DNA of 64,000 nt from contig NC_092573.1 in assembly GCF_037975245.1 (NCBI RefSeq), forward strand, positions 4,775,501-4,839,500, in the 5' to 3' direction. Position numbers and translations under genes: made by a program. Source of the stretch: Apostichopus japonicus. Lineage: Eukaryota; Echinodermata; Holothuroidea; Aspidochirotida; Stichopodidae. The notes below the pieces were generated by a model, which was not told the DNA's origin, did not search any database, and saw only the letters and a list, made by a program, of their open reading frames with translations. Shown here one piece after another: positions 1-14,935 of the stretch (within the stretch, counting starts at the first letter, position 1; each line of letters starts with the position of its first letter).

Positions 1-3000
1 CCGGAGGACCTTTAAACAATGCTGTTTGAAGAACAGATTACCGTGTCGACATATAAGGTAAGTGTCCCCAGGCTGCCCGAATTTTTCAACACTATTGCCG
101 AATTTCGAGTCCTGTGACATTTTGGAATATAAAAAAGGCTGGCAATATTTTGTTTTGATCTCGCTACGTTTTCATTCTGTGTCGAAATATTCATGCAAAT
201 GTCGTAGGCAAGAATCGGGAAAGACTTTGGTAAGAATCGGGAACGAATTGGGCAAGAATTGGGAACGGTCTGAAGAGGTTACTTTTGAGGGCAATTGAAA
301 GTCTATGGCACTAAGTGCGGCGTGTCATCTCGTGGACTGACGGCATACTTTCCAATGATTATGGAGTGCCTTCGCTCATTTGTTCTATGAATTTAAACTA
401 AAGTTATTCACTCCAAAGTTGTTGCTGTCTGTTAACACATTGTTTGAAAGACGTACACTGGTATTGAATAATATTGAACCAGCTGACTTAGTAATCGGTA
501 TGGCGAACTTATGTTACCCCTGGTAGACTTTTCATAGGAATGATAAAACATTTTCTCTTATTGTTTATTTATACTTTATATATATATTTTTGTGTGTGTT
601 TTTTTTTTATTTTATGTTTTGTTAGTATAAAATGCCACTTGTTCGCAATTTTCATTTATAAAATATATTATTATAATATATTATAACTGACTGGAAGTTT
701 TAATGTAATTTTTATCCTATTCCAAATTCGTGTGTAACTTCATTTTTAGTTTCTTTTTAAATATAATTTCTGTGACGTTCGTCATTAGCGAGTTATGATG
801 ACCGTGTAATTTATGGCGATAGTATACATGTATATCAAGTTCAACCGTTTGTCTTTTATAGTTCTGTTCCGGTATAACCAGATAATTGTCTTTCTCGCAA
901 TGACAAGAGTGTATTAGTGACGACTATTTTATGTAGGTTTGAATCACTCGCCATCGCGTAATTCGGAGTATTCGATTTCAGCACGGAACTCTCAGAAACG
1001 TCTAGCAAAGGCTCTGTCGACTTTCAAATAAAAAAATTATTCGCGCATGTCAAATATTAACTGTTGTGCTAATTCTGCTCAGAAAAATTCGATATTAACT
1101 TATGTAACTAAGTCAACTCATGCATGAGCTGCTCTTAGTTATATATCCGTGGATTTGGTTTATAATTTATTGAGCTCAACGTTTACATAAACAGTTTTTT
1201 TTTCCTGCTAAGCCTCCCGAGTTAATTCATTGCGGAAAAATGGGTAGTTGAAATTGTAGGCCAATTTTCATTGTGTAAAAAGCCCGTGCAGCAATTATCA
1301 TTACAGCATGGAACCCCTCTGATTAACTGGAGACTGGTTACTAACGTATATGTATATATTTGGTCGCTAATCTGCGAAATATGCTTAAAACTTTGTTTTG
1401 CCAACCATGTGATGTTAAATGTAGCACCAATAACATTCACTGATATCAGTACGTACAAAGGCAGCATACTGCTAGGGTTGTTATATGGTAATATTTCCTT
1501 CTGCGAAAAGACTCATGATACTCATATATATCCTCATTATCACACGGTTATAGTCTCGGTGTGAGGAGACTCGGCTTGAGAGCAAATAGACTTGTTTGGC
1601 GCTCCACTTGGATGATCATTATTGTAGTGCACGTGCGCGCAACAATATTGACATTACTGGCCAAGGTAACATACGCCCATTAAAAGCCCCATAGACTTAC
1701 ACACTAAATCACAAAAGTAATGTAGTCTCTAAGTCTAGATAGAAGTTCTCACTAGCTAAACGCTACACATCACTGGATAGCTGACAAGTTGGCCTTTCAT
1801 GGCATTATCAATTTTTTGTCTTAGACCATGAAGATTTTTTGCTATCCGAGCCTGAAGTTTTCGTCACCTGTAAACAAACCTTTTCACTCAGTAGTAAAAA
1901 AAAATCGTCCGCTACTCCTGGGAGGCCTAAAAGGTTCTAAAATTGTCTCAAATGACCCAATTTTGCACCACATGTACTTCCTTCCATGCCCTTTAACATG
2001 CAAGCCAAAATAAACCAGATTGAAAACGTATAAAAAAAAAGAAGATGTTTTCCTACTGCCTTTTGGCACTTTTCCTGAAGGAGACCATCCGGGCGGCTTG
2101 ACATAGACTTTAATAGTCACCCCAAGTTCATAACTGGACGTTGAAGGTTAAAGTTTCATATAGTCTCTGTACATTTGCAGTTTTAAAAGCTATGTAGACC
2201 ACTTATGCTGAGCATGTCACATCGCTCACAAGCGCCCTCACTTTGAAGGTACCTACAATATGACTATAATTCGATCCCTGGTGTGTCCGCCCAAAATATA
2301 ACATCATAGCAACCGAAAGTTCTTCATAATACTGCGAGCACTCCACGCGCACTAAAGTACTGCGTATTAGCAGGCAAATGCAGTTCTAGTTCTTGAAGGG
2401 TATTTTCAAACGTTGGCTTTGGAAGGAATGGGGATCTTCAGTCACAACATAAAATAACAGAGGGCGCTGTCATGTCGGTCTTTTCTAGTTCTGAAACTTA
2501 AAAAGTTGCAATCTCAGAAATCACTGAGAATTCTAGTAAGTAATTAGTGACGGATACTTCTTGATAAAGTACCTGCACATTCCCTAATTCACACATAGTG
2601 TATTATGATATGGTATTATGATGGTATCATTAACGGGATATTGTTATGGTATTATTATATGGTATCATTATAGTGTGACATAGTCGAATTAACATACGGT
2701 TTTTACATTCATAACTGGAACATTTTAGCAACGAAATGTTGTCCACCCTAGAATACAGTGGCTGCTGTAAATCTTAAAAGTTTTGTACCGCAGTAAAAAC
2801 TGGATAGCGCTATAAATCGGTAGCATGCATGCTCTTAGTATTACATTAAGAACTCAGGAGATGTATATACCAAACAAATCCAATTTGATGCATTTGATGC
2901 AAATCTCCTTAAAAGGGAATGTACTGGAATTGATAGTTGTTATGATTGGATTGTTTCAGTAAGATTTGATTTCACGAAGATCTATTGGTCAATCAGTGAC

Positions 3001-3557
3001 TGGTTGTGGATATGTCTTGTGTAATTACGAGTTGCTATAATAACATTTGAAAGCATGCATGCATCTGTGAAGGTTTAACGTCTATCACTATATGACCTAC
3101 ACACGTCCGGGATCTTTTGAAAACTATTGAGGGTATTATAGCTAACATGAAGGATAAAAAACTATAAGGGATATTACGTCAATATTCCTTGTCACTTTTT
3201 ACAACTTTCCTATGATAATTTAGTGGATTGATCAACACAATAAAAGGAACTTGGATGAGAGCAGATTATTGATAACTGAACACTATACGACCAAAGAAGT
3301 ATCTGTGAATAATGAAATCAAGGTATGGCTTTTCTGTTGAAAACTTCCCAGAACTGCTGGTAGGAATTCCCAGCAGTCGCTTTTTAGAGAATTGGAATTA
3401 CGCTGCCAACTTCTTTGTTAACCCTTATAGATTTACATATTTACTGATCACGAATCTTTTCTTGATGTGAAAATACGATTAGCGTCTCCTGCAAAGGGAA
3501 GAACAGAAACATTTCAAACTGCTCAACTCAGTATGACGTCATTTTCAAAATATATAT
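1..3557. other. AT-rich DNA, no gene recognised
   Basis: Only short reading frames (under 100 codons) occur here on either strand. None has a domain, a signal peptide or a convincing splice context that I can recognise. I see no transposon termini or tandem array. The stretch is best read as intergenic or intronic DNA. Confidence 0.6.
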
Positions 3558-3558
3558 A

Positions 3559-4157
3559 TATCAATCAAAAGAAGAATACATTAGACTGTGCGAAACACGT
3601 TCTTGAGATCTAAGGTTATAGGGCCTATAGTGCATTGGCTGCCATTGGTTTGCTATAAAGTGCCAAGCCCGACATAACTTACAACGTTTACATTCTTTTG
3701 GAAAATATCCCTTGTAACCCTGCACTTAATATGTTAATAAAACTGCATAAAACTACCAACACTGTGAGTAGATTTAGGCCTCTGTTTTCTGGTTATTAAG
3801 AACAATTAATATCACAACAGGGATCTGTTCTATATCCACCAACTAACTTCCTTACGATATCAATCAAAAGAAGAATACAATAGACTGTGCGAAACACGTT
3901 CTTGAGATCTAAGGTTATAGGGCCTATAGTGCATTAGCTGCCATTGGTGTGCTATAAAGTGCCAAGCCCGACATAACTTACAACGTTTACATTCTTTTGG
4001 AAAATATCCCTTGTAACCCTGCACTTAATATGTTAATAAAACTGCATAAAACTACCAACACTGTGAGTAGATTTAGGCCTCTGCTTTCTGGTTATTAAGA
4101 ACAATTAATATCACAACAGGGATCTGTTCTATATCCACCAACTAACTTCCTTACGAT
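3559..4157. repeat. Recent 299-bp tandem duplication (two copies)
   Basis: The block beginning TCAATCAAAAGAAGAATACA at about 3561 restarts at about 3860, giving a period of 299 bp. I counted only about four substitutions between copies, for example CATTAG/CAATAG near the start and CTGTTTTC/CTGCTTTC near the end. The first copy is preceded by a short TATATATATA run. Neither copy is coding. The near identity points to a recent duplication, or possibly to an assembly artefact from unmerged haplotypes. Confidence 0.95.
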
Positions 4158-6411
4158 AGTGCTTTATCGCTTTCGAAAGCAATTAATTTCAGAACAAGAA
4201 CGATAGTGCGTATAATTACATGTGATTGGTATCATCCCTTGATAGCAATAACAATTTCTGTCAAGTGTTTCATATACCAATTATATAGAGCTTGTACATA
4301 TACATCTGATATGGAAAGTGTCATATGCAGGCTAACCATGGTGATATTTCAATGAAGTAGTCATATATGTGATAATATATATGTGAGCGTTGACATTGAG
4401 TAACAACAATTGCTTTTAAAACAAAGATGAAAAGAACGATCATGGTAACAATACCGACAGCAAGAAGACAGTTTACAGTTATTTGACCTAATTACGGAAT
4501 TGCACGAAGACTTGAAGCAAACCGAATATAAATAGAAATCGCTGAAATCCTTCAAGAATATTACCATTTCTTGTCACTGGTTCTGTCCTCACTAAACCCC
4601 TCAGTATTGAGGCCTCTCTACACAGTGAACCACCGGTATTTACTATTCAGGACAAACTATTAAAAAAGTCTAGCTCATTACCCACCTTATAATGTTATGC
4701 AAAGTTTGTTCCCTTCCTTTCAGTTGATCGGCTGTTCGCAGTTTGGGAAGCCAAGTGCTTTTGCTGTATTGAAAATGTCACTTTCCTTCCTTTTTTTATT
4801 CCAAAAGAGAGTGGCAGGTTTGGGGGTGGGGTGTGGTCGGGTGAGACGGAGGGGATCATATATATAGCCTTTCTATCGTATATCAAAGGGTTCTTAATAC
4901 ATTGTCAGTATCCTTGTGGGCATAAATTGTTTGTGACATTTGGTCTTGTTGGACACTTTCTAAAGGGGTCAAAATACACTATTGCACTAACATACAACGT
5001 GTCAAAATATACGATGATATTGAAACCGTGACTGTGTGCAGGCATTTGTTGAACAATTACCAACAAATTCAGTCAGGTAGTGTCGATTGCCAGATACCTA
5101 ATAAAGGTGCTATAATTTCTCATCATCAGGAATAACGTCGATCAAGGATGGAAGTAGTGTGCATCTTGAGATGAGCTGAGCCAACAAAGCCTTGATGACG
5201 TCAATGTGAAATGATAAATGTAACGCTACCCTATAGTATATTGAATGGTGTATACCTTAACGCAAGGATTTGCAGTGGGTAGAATGCAAGAAATCTGCAT
5301 CATTTATTGATGAGACGCAACCAATTATTATATACTAGCTTTAGCTGCATGTTGCTTAATGTTTTACAAAATGTACTGAGTATTGAAAAAATCTACCGAG
5401 GTTGATGGAATGTATACTGTCTCGTAACCTGCAACAAAGACACCATTCTTACAACACGTGAACTTTAATAAGCGATCGAATATTAACGAATACTCTCAGT
5501 GCTAAATATTTCGTCGGCAGCACGCATTTCCACATAGCACGAATTACGGACATGTTACATTCATATGCTTGTTTAATAGCCTACCCTATTTATGTCTCTG
5601 TTGCTTAAAACCCTCTAATATATGTAATAAGTTTAATTAATTTTAGATGGAAGTTGATGATACTACAACAAACTCTAGCCTATATACTGAAGTTTTATAA
5701 TCTATTAAATCTATGGTATTTCAATTATGTCTACAAAAAAGAAAACAACTTCCATTGTTTGGCCCATTTGTCATCCGGCAATATTCTAAGAAATACAGAA
5801 AACTATTAAGTGTTTGTTTGCTATCAGTTCTGTTTTTAGGTATATGCTCTTCATCGTCTATTACAGAGAACAGTTTCATTATTCAAGCACTCAGGGAGGA
5901 GATATAGACTATTTCATAGCATTTGCCACGTGGTAAAAATGAAACCTTGCGTGATATAAGGACCAATTTGTAATTAGTTTTCATCGAGACCTGGAACCCG
6001 AAGGATGTTATCAGTGCAGTTCGCATCATGGTTCGGTAGAAACAAGAGAGTGCTTGTAAAAATTGAGAGTGAGAATGGAATAAACTTGATTAAAGCTGCA
6101 TTCTGTGTTCGGTTTCTAACTTTATGTCACATTGAACAGGGAAGTCTGTGCAGCTCCCTTCTATAATACAAGCTATATCGTAGTAGTGGCACATCTAGTT
6201 GGATCCCATGCAGTCATTCTAACTGATCAGCATGACTACAATCATATGCATGCACCTTCTTAGTTATTTACCGTTTATTTCATCGTATATTGACAGTTGA
6301 GTTTAAGTACTCAATCAGACTGAAATCTCGGTGTAGTTGGAACACATTGGATACAACCCAATGGAACGTATAACACAAGTCTACCAGTAACAGGTTAAGA
6401 TAAGTGCGAAA
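4158..6411. other. No gene recognised; one G-rich tract
   Basis: Reading frames are short and featureless. A G-rich run at 4822-4854 (GGGGGTGGGG followed by further G pairs and triplets) is the only local compositional feature. I see no transposon ends or tandem repeats. Confidence 0.55.
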
Positions 6412-6419
6412 GATATTGC

Positions 6420-7509
6420 CAGGGCCGGATTTAGACATGTGGAGGCCCGTGGGCAACCTTCAGTGGTGGAGGCCCCCCCTCCAGTGATCGCCGTCCTGGG
6501 GGAGGTGTGTAAGGGGAGGGGTATTGGATTTTTTCCAATAATTAAGGGTTCTTGGATGCGAAATGGTGCAGTATTTTGTGATTTCTGAAGTAAATTTTGT
6601 GATTTCTGAAGAATTTTCATTAAGGTATGTAAGCCTGTTTGCCTGCAAAATTTTCAGTACAAGTAAAAAGGTTGCTACAACCTCTCTCACTCTCTGGAAA
6701 CTGCAAAATGTTTTAAAAATCAAGGTTAGGGTTAGAATATCAGGTCAGGGTCCATTAAAAGGGGATGTGGAGCATTTTCTTTCATAATCCGACGTCAAAA
6801 ATGACTAAAGTTATCTAGAAATTGGGTTCTGGAGAAAGGGGGTGTTGTCCCATTTCCAAGAATTTGATGTATCGGCCTGCATATGCTAATTATCCCGGAA
6901 AACCGGAAAAACTCACACCCCGGGCCTAAACTTGCTTTTAGCTGGACTGGACTAACATGATTCATGACGAACATGTTAATGCCAATTGCCAACTGCCCAG
7001 ACGCGCACGGGCCTGCAGTGTATGTGTGTGTAGAGGGGGTGAGAAGACAGTTGTTTCATCATTGCACATGAAAAGAATCAATTAGCAATACCTGTCTGAA
7101 ACCTAGCGGGAGGTGATGACAGGCGCACTGTCAAGGTGTACTGAAATGTTTCAGCCAAAACCATTAACCTAGTTCTAAAGAACATAGACGTTGAGATTGA
7201 TGACTTTGGATATTAGGCCAATCATGTTTGTCTGCCGACGTGTGATTTGCAATAACGGGAAAACAACCACTTAGCTGTTTCTACCATTCACAAAGAGATA
7301 CAATTAAAATTGAATATGACTTCAAGCGTATGCATGGCGTAAGCCGCGCGCAATATGATTTTGATTGATGATATTTGTCAGCCTACATTTAATTTTTTTT
7401 CTTCAAATTTCCCCTTATATATATTTTTTTTCATGAAGTATGTGGAGGCCCCTTGTTGTGGAGTCCCGTGGGCAGCTGCCCACGTTGCCCATTGGTAAAT
7501 CCGGCCCTG
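6420..7509. mobile_element. Non-autonomous hAT-type DNA transposon (MITE), 1,090 bp
   Basis: The element starts CAGGGCCGGATTTA and ends with the exact inverse TAAATCCGGCCCTG, a perfect 14-bp terminal inverted repeat. It is flanked on both sides by the direct 8-bp duplication GATATTGC (6412-6419 and 7510-7517). CAGGG-type ends with an 8-bp duplication are the standard signature of the hAT superfamily. No transposase-like reading frame is present, so it must have been mobilised in trans. Just inside both ends are GGAGGCCC-type sequences in inverted orientation. Confidence 0.93.
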
Positions 7510-7517
7510 GATATTGC

Positions 7518-10500
7518 TACACTTTGGAGTCCAAGCATCCCGCATTGTGTCATGTAATGTCAAGCCGTTGGTTTAGACTTCACAATACCGTTAATATGTA
7601 ACTAAAAATATTTTAAAAAGACATTCAATTTATAAAAAAAAGACGTTAAACTGAAACCATAGAAACCAGTGTACCCTTGAGGTGGATTATTTTAAATATT
7701 TTTCATTAAACTTTCTGAAGACTCCCATGATCGTATCTTCAGATTATTCGATTGATATATCAGTGATTGGACGGTCGTATGCCCTCTGAATGTCTACATC
7801 ATGCACTGCCTTAAATTAAATCTCTAACTTTTTGTTGGCTCGGTGTCCCAGATGTAACACCGACAAATAATGCCTTTGGTCAATATAAAGATATAGATCT
7901 TAGGTGAATAAACCTCCGGTATCAATGCGCGGTCATCTCAATAATGTGAAAACTGGGTCGAAAAAAACACTCGTATTAAAAAATCTAGATTCAACTAGAC
8001 TGTGTACTTCACTTACAACTTAACGGTAGGAACTGATATGGTGCCCATGTCTATCGGATATTAACTCGTATCGCAACAAGTTCAAGATCCCAAGTCTCAT
8101 TTTCGTAGAACTGAAAACTCTGTGCTACAGGCATGTCTTGAATCTATAACGTGTCCTCCAAATATTCCAAGACTCACAAACTTAACTTACAGTGTCTCGC
8201 AATCAACCCTGCGAGTTATCTAGGAGGTGAACGACTGTGACCGTTTTCATGTTGAATCAGAAATGAAAGAAAGGGGGGGGGGTTAGAGGTCTTCTTAATT
8301 TGAGACCTTCATGATGTTTTCACCCCTTTTAGCTTTCGAACGATAAAATGATAGTTAATTACAAATTATATGATGGGTGGGGTAAGAAAACCTGTCAAAT
8401 GCTTTGTCCGCTCTGGTATATATTAAATATATAATTGTTTAGTTGATAATCGTTTAAAGTCCAAATGAATCGCAAATACCCCAAGTAGAAGTCATAATAC
8501 CCCCACCCCCCCTACCCACGTCCTCCCACACCTTCATGTTAACATGATAAATTGCCAAAAAGTTGGATCCTCCAAATTAATAACGGGCATCGAGGAGATT
8601 TCAAGCATACTGGATAGACAATTATTCTTGAGTGAGCTTAAGGGAAGCACATCTCGAGGGTGAGAAACAAATGCATGTTTGAGAAGTAGAGTTGTTAGCT
8701 GTATTATTGAACTCTGTGGTATTTGTAGTTGGTATTGATCGATTACGTTATCATCGAGTGTGTTAAATAATAATTGTCAAAACATAACTTTGAACTTGAA
8801 ACATAACAATAAAGACAATACATGTAAAAGGTTATAACTGTTTGCAATTCAACTTCAGGAGCATACAGGTTCAATGGAATGTAAACTTTTCATTCATCAA
8901 TATTACGTCCATCTGAATTTTTATTTAAATTTGTAACCAAAAGGACTGGTGATGAAGGAATTGATCACTCAGTAAATAACTGTCACAATTCTAGTGACCT
9001 TTCAAAGTGTTAGCGCCATCTCTTTTGACAAAGTCGTTCAAACGGTGACTGACGAGGAGCGATCAAGTTGGAGACACTGTCTATTTGATCTACTAACAGT
9101 AACAAATAAAAGTATTTTGATGGTCCTACAAAACTTGTAAATATAGTAACATCTTGCAATGTCTGTCTGGTAAGTTCTATTTATGTTTTATATCTTTCCC
9201 ATCTGTAAAACGTTTGTAGTATTGGAATATAGAATATGTTGTGTTTACTACTGTCATGGTTATTAAAGCTCCTCAATGGTTTCTTAAGTATATTTCGTAA
9301 GTTTGTTAAGTACTTCATATGATAACTCATGAAGTTAAATCAGACCCTAATATTTCTGTTTTGAAATTAACCTATATACGAGCCCCCTTTATGTCATTAA
9401 ACTCAGAACTGGGATAATTTGTATTTTTAATCTTGAACTTAGTTGACTCTTTGAAGATTCCATATCATATGCTGATTTTATATCTGAGGAAGGAATTTAG
9501 ACGTTAGTAGGGGAAACAGGTTAATTAAGTATTCATAATTACCATGGTAAATGAACTCATTTGTAATTGCTTTTGTAATAGAAATGGAGACTTCAACAAC
9601 TGAACGTGAAAACTAAGTTCACGGATCCAAACTGGATATAACTATTTCACTTTCTTGCAAATATTGTCAATGACTCTTGACTGAATAGCTGGAGTTTGCG
9701 TGATTTACAAGTTTTTTTTTAAAATTCTGATCAAACCATGTAACGCACACAAAACTGAACGATACCCCCCCCCCCCCCAATGACTGCACTTGGCAATATA
9801 ACATTGCGCCAAGTTCAAAGCATAAAATATTGCTTGATGTCAAGAAAGGTTTTATAAGCTTGCTGGTCGACTTCTATACTGTGACAGGCTCGCATTAGTA
9901 ACTATCTACAGCACTCTTTCTCCGGGAAACAAAAGACACGAGTCAGCCTTATAGAGTTAGCATTACAACGAGCACCTCTCCACTCGACAATAGAAATAGC
10001 TGGTTCATTTTGACAAGTGAACATTTGGAGTCTACTCTTGTAGAGGTATGAGTGCAACAACACTTGATTTCCCGAGTGCTTTGTTTATAAACGATTAAAG
10101 GGGTGTTTTTCTCGTCAGTTTCACAGCAACTAACTTAGGCTATATGTATACACTTAACATTACGGCATGACAGGTGTTATAATGTTAATCTACAGTCATA
10201 TGTTTAGAGTTATTATATCGTCAAGTGTACAGGTTTACGGAAGTGTTCTTTAAGAGGCACTCTGGGGTAGATGTATTTAGTAATCCCCAAACCTCCAATT
10301 GCTGCTGTTCAGAGCTATTAATGCGGTGGCTTATTGAGCCTTTAATGGGCGTGAATATTAGATCACGATGGCCATGGACACATAAATTTTAAGACCAATT
10401 AATGTGTATTTCCTGTATAAAGCTTTCGTTTCCATTGTTATGATAACATTTAGAGATGTTTATTTGACATTTCCCGAATAAAGAAGGGAAAGTAATTTTG

Positions 10501-11957
10501 GAACCTATAAACATCATTTTCAATTAGTAAAGTTTCATAATTTAGTAAACAGAATTGCCTAAATAACGACCATCATTGACAGGTCACGATGGAGAGTCGC
10601 TTAAAGTTATGTAATTTCAGCCCAAGGTGTCTATGTATCCTACATTGTTGCTGGTGCCTGGGATTCCTGCTACAATTACAGCTCAGCTTTCAAGTTCCAG
10701 TGAAACACTACACCAGAAAGTGTAATATCTTCAATACCAGCAAAGGGATCAAGTTCACTTCTTCAACCAATTTGGCGACAACTGCTCTTTACTGGTGTTA
10801 TGGGAATATTGGATTCTATAACTTTGTGAGAAACGTATACCTTACCTCTTGAAGTTAACTAACATTGTGAACCATTACAAAAATTGGCACAGTTTAACAC
10901 ACATACATATAACTCTAATCATTAGCATTAAGCACTGGATCCAGCAAATTGTTCACGTTTACTTCAAATTAAGAACCGTTCACATTAATGAGAGAAAACA
11001 ATCATTCGTGATTTTGTGGGTAAAGGTGGAATTACGTTATGAACATTTACAATGTCAAACAGTTGACGGGAAGCTGAAAGTTTGGGAAACTTTCGGTTTG
11101 TTATTCAACTTTCCCCAGCCGCATCAGTTTCAAACAAGCGAGTACTGTATATATAGTTACAAAGAGAATACTGGTATATAATTAGAAACACGCATATATA
11201 TATAATAAAAAAAAACAGATCTTAAACTAATATACATGGAGGATTAGAACCAGCAAAAATTTAAAACTTACCAAAGCAAGAGGGTAAAATCTGCATTACC
11301 ACCACAGGATAAAACACAAAGTTAGTAGTACAACAATAAATCAAAAAGTAAAAAGTAAATAACAGGGCTGAACGGAGACAATTTTCCCAATTATAAGTAA
11401 ATTTAACAATATATTAATCATGTTTTCGTGAATTAATATGTAATGCTAGCTCACATCTTTCAATCTGCCATGTATTATATCAAATTCATGGTTTCCCAGA
11501 CGAACTCTGAAAGGTGAAGATGCAATTCTATGACATTAAGAACCAGTAGCAAGCTAGTTTATATTAACGTCATGTGTGTATGCTTGTGTGTGCGTATACA
11601 TTGTCAGTGTAAACATCTACGTTAAGCTACATAAGTGGAATATGTCAGTCAAAGTATAAAGGTCAAATTTCAATGTACGTCTCAATGATTTATATCAGCA
11701 ACTTGTTCTTCTCCGTTATCGTAGCCTGATGATACTGGCCTACCATAGTTTCAATAATTTCAAAAACAAGTAACTGTCTCTTTGGACATCGCCGAAACTA
11801 AATTTATCTTACCGTGTCAATGGTCCAAAATCATATTTAATTGCCTTTTGTTGCGTATCAATATCGGACCCCCAGGGCGAGTTATGTGGACCTAAATATT
11901 TAGAAACTATCGATGTAGGTGTTCTCTTTCCCTGAGAAGAGATCTCGTCTCACGTTC
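7518..11957. other. No gene recognised
   Basis: The longest frames are 87 and 110 codons at 10,589-11,181 on the + strand, and neither resembles a known family. The stretch holds scattered poly-G (about 8273-8282) and poly-C (about 9766-9778) runs in AT-rich sequence. I see no exon-like block or transposon terminus. Confidence 0.5.
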
Positions 11958-12015
11958 TATTCATTTGATGAGTCGCTGATGAGTCGATGAGTCGTACGTT
12001 GCGACGAAATGAATA
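11958..12015 (+). ncRNA. Hammerhead ribozyme-like motif (type III topology)
   Basis: All core hammerhead elements occur in order. Helix III 5' strand is TATTCAT (11,958-11,964), followed by the H17 position U11,965. A 10-nt segment (11,966-11,975) can form a weak 3-bp helix I. The invariant CTGATGA is at 11,976-11,982. Helix II is GTCG (11,983-11,986) pairing with CGAC (12,002-12,005), giving the usual G10.1-C11.1 closing pair. GAAA is at 12,006-12,009, and the helix III 3' strand ATGAATA (12,009-12,015) is exactly complementary to TATTCAT over 7 bp, including the A15.1-U16.1 pair. Predicted cleavage is after 11,965. The AUU cleavage triplet and the short helix I suggest modest activity or decay. 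GATGAGTCG is repeated locally, which may reflect slippage. The motif match is seen directly; activity is inferred. Confidence 0.7.
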
Positions 12016-14088
<2,073 letters not shown>

Positions 14089-14097
14089 AATATTTTG

Positions 14098-14885
14098 CCA
14101 AAGGATCGTAAAATAGTCCGCTACAGATTTATAGCCTAATTACGTCCTCAATTATGACCTTCAATTTATTACATTCTGAATCAAATTGGATTTGCCATAA
14201 TTTTATACCCTCAGTTCACTCTATATATACATAATGCCAAGTAGCCTAAGTTAACATTGTGAGACTGATATGAGATGCATAGACGTATGGACGTATTGTT
14301 GGCTGATATGTATTCACAGTTTATTCACATGAGTGTATTATTGTATAATATAATATAATATAATATAATATAGTATACTGATAATATGTACATTCGCCAG
14401 CTGTACATAATTTTGTCATTGCCTGAAGGTTGCAGGGCGTAATACATTGATGAACTGCCATACATTACCATTCACGGGATACAATATAACGGTTAGATGG
14501 TAGTATTTGTTGATGTCTTGGTCACGGTCATAAATAGCTATATAACGTGATAGACTTATGTACTAATTTCATGTATTTCCGGTAGTTGGCAGAAGAATCG
14601 TAAAGTACCGTAGTCTTCTAAGTAATGGTTATTTACGGCCTAATTATGCTCTAAAAAGTATCATCGCATAATGACTCAGTTCAAAGTTTACAATGTTTGG
14701 TGTCTTTTACGCTACAAAAAGCTACAAATTCTTCTAGGCACCGTGAATGGCGTATGGACGTAATGTTGACTGCATGATAAGGTATATGAATTGAAAAATG
14801 GCCAATCACCATAAGGTGGATTAAATATACATAGAAGAGGAATTTTATTTGGTGTGTTGATCATTATTAATATATTATATATCTG
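14098..14885. repeat. Diverged direct repeat, two copies about 490 bp apart
   Basis: Two stretches share ordered blocks: GATCGTAAAATA with AATCGTAAAGTA, GCCTAATTACG with GCCTAATTATG, and CGTATGGACGTATTGTTG with CGTATGGACGTAATGTTG. The order and spacing are roughly preserved at 14,100-14,310 and 14,590-14,785. This looks like an old tandem duplication or two copies of one old repeat. Alignment by eye is patchy, hence the moderate confidence. Confidence 0.45.
14345..14373. repeat. (TAATA)n microsatellite
   Basis: About five and a half tandem copies of the pentamer ATAAT, decaying into TAGTATA at the 3' side. Confidence 0.9.
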
Positions 14886-14935
14886 AGTCATACCACTTGC
14901 TTCACATTCATTTCTTAATTTATTTGAATATTATT
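14848..14935 (+). repeat. Dispersed repeat tail shared with the ribozyme locus at 45.6 kb
   Basis: This segment contains TGGTGTGTTGAT, then an AT-rich spacer, then TCATACCACTTGCT and an ATTTCTTA block. The same ordered blocks lie immediately downstream of the hammerhead motif at 45,549-45,596. Two copies in one window imply a dispersed repeat family. No hammerhead core remains upstream of this copy. Confidence 0.7.
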
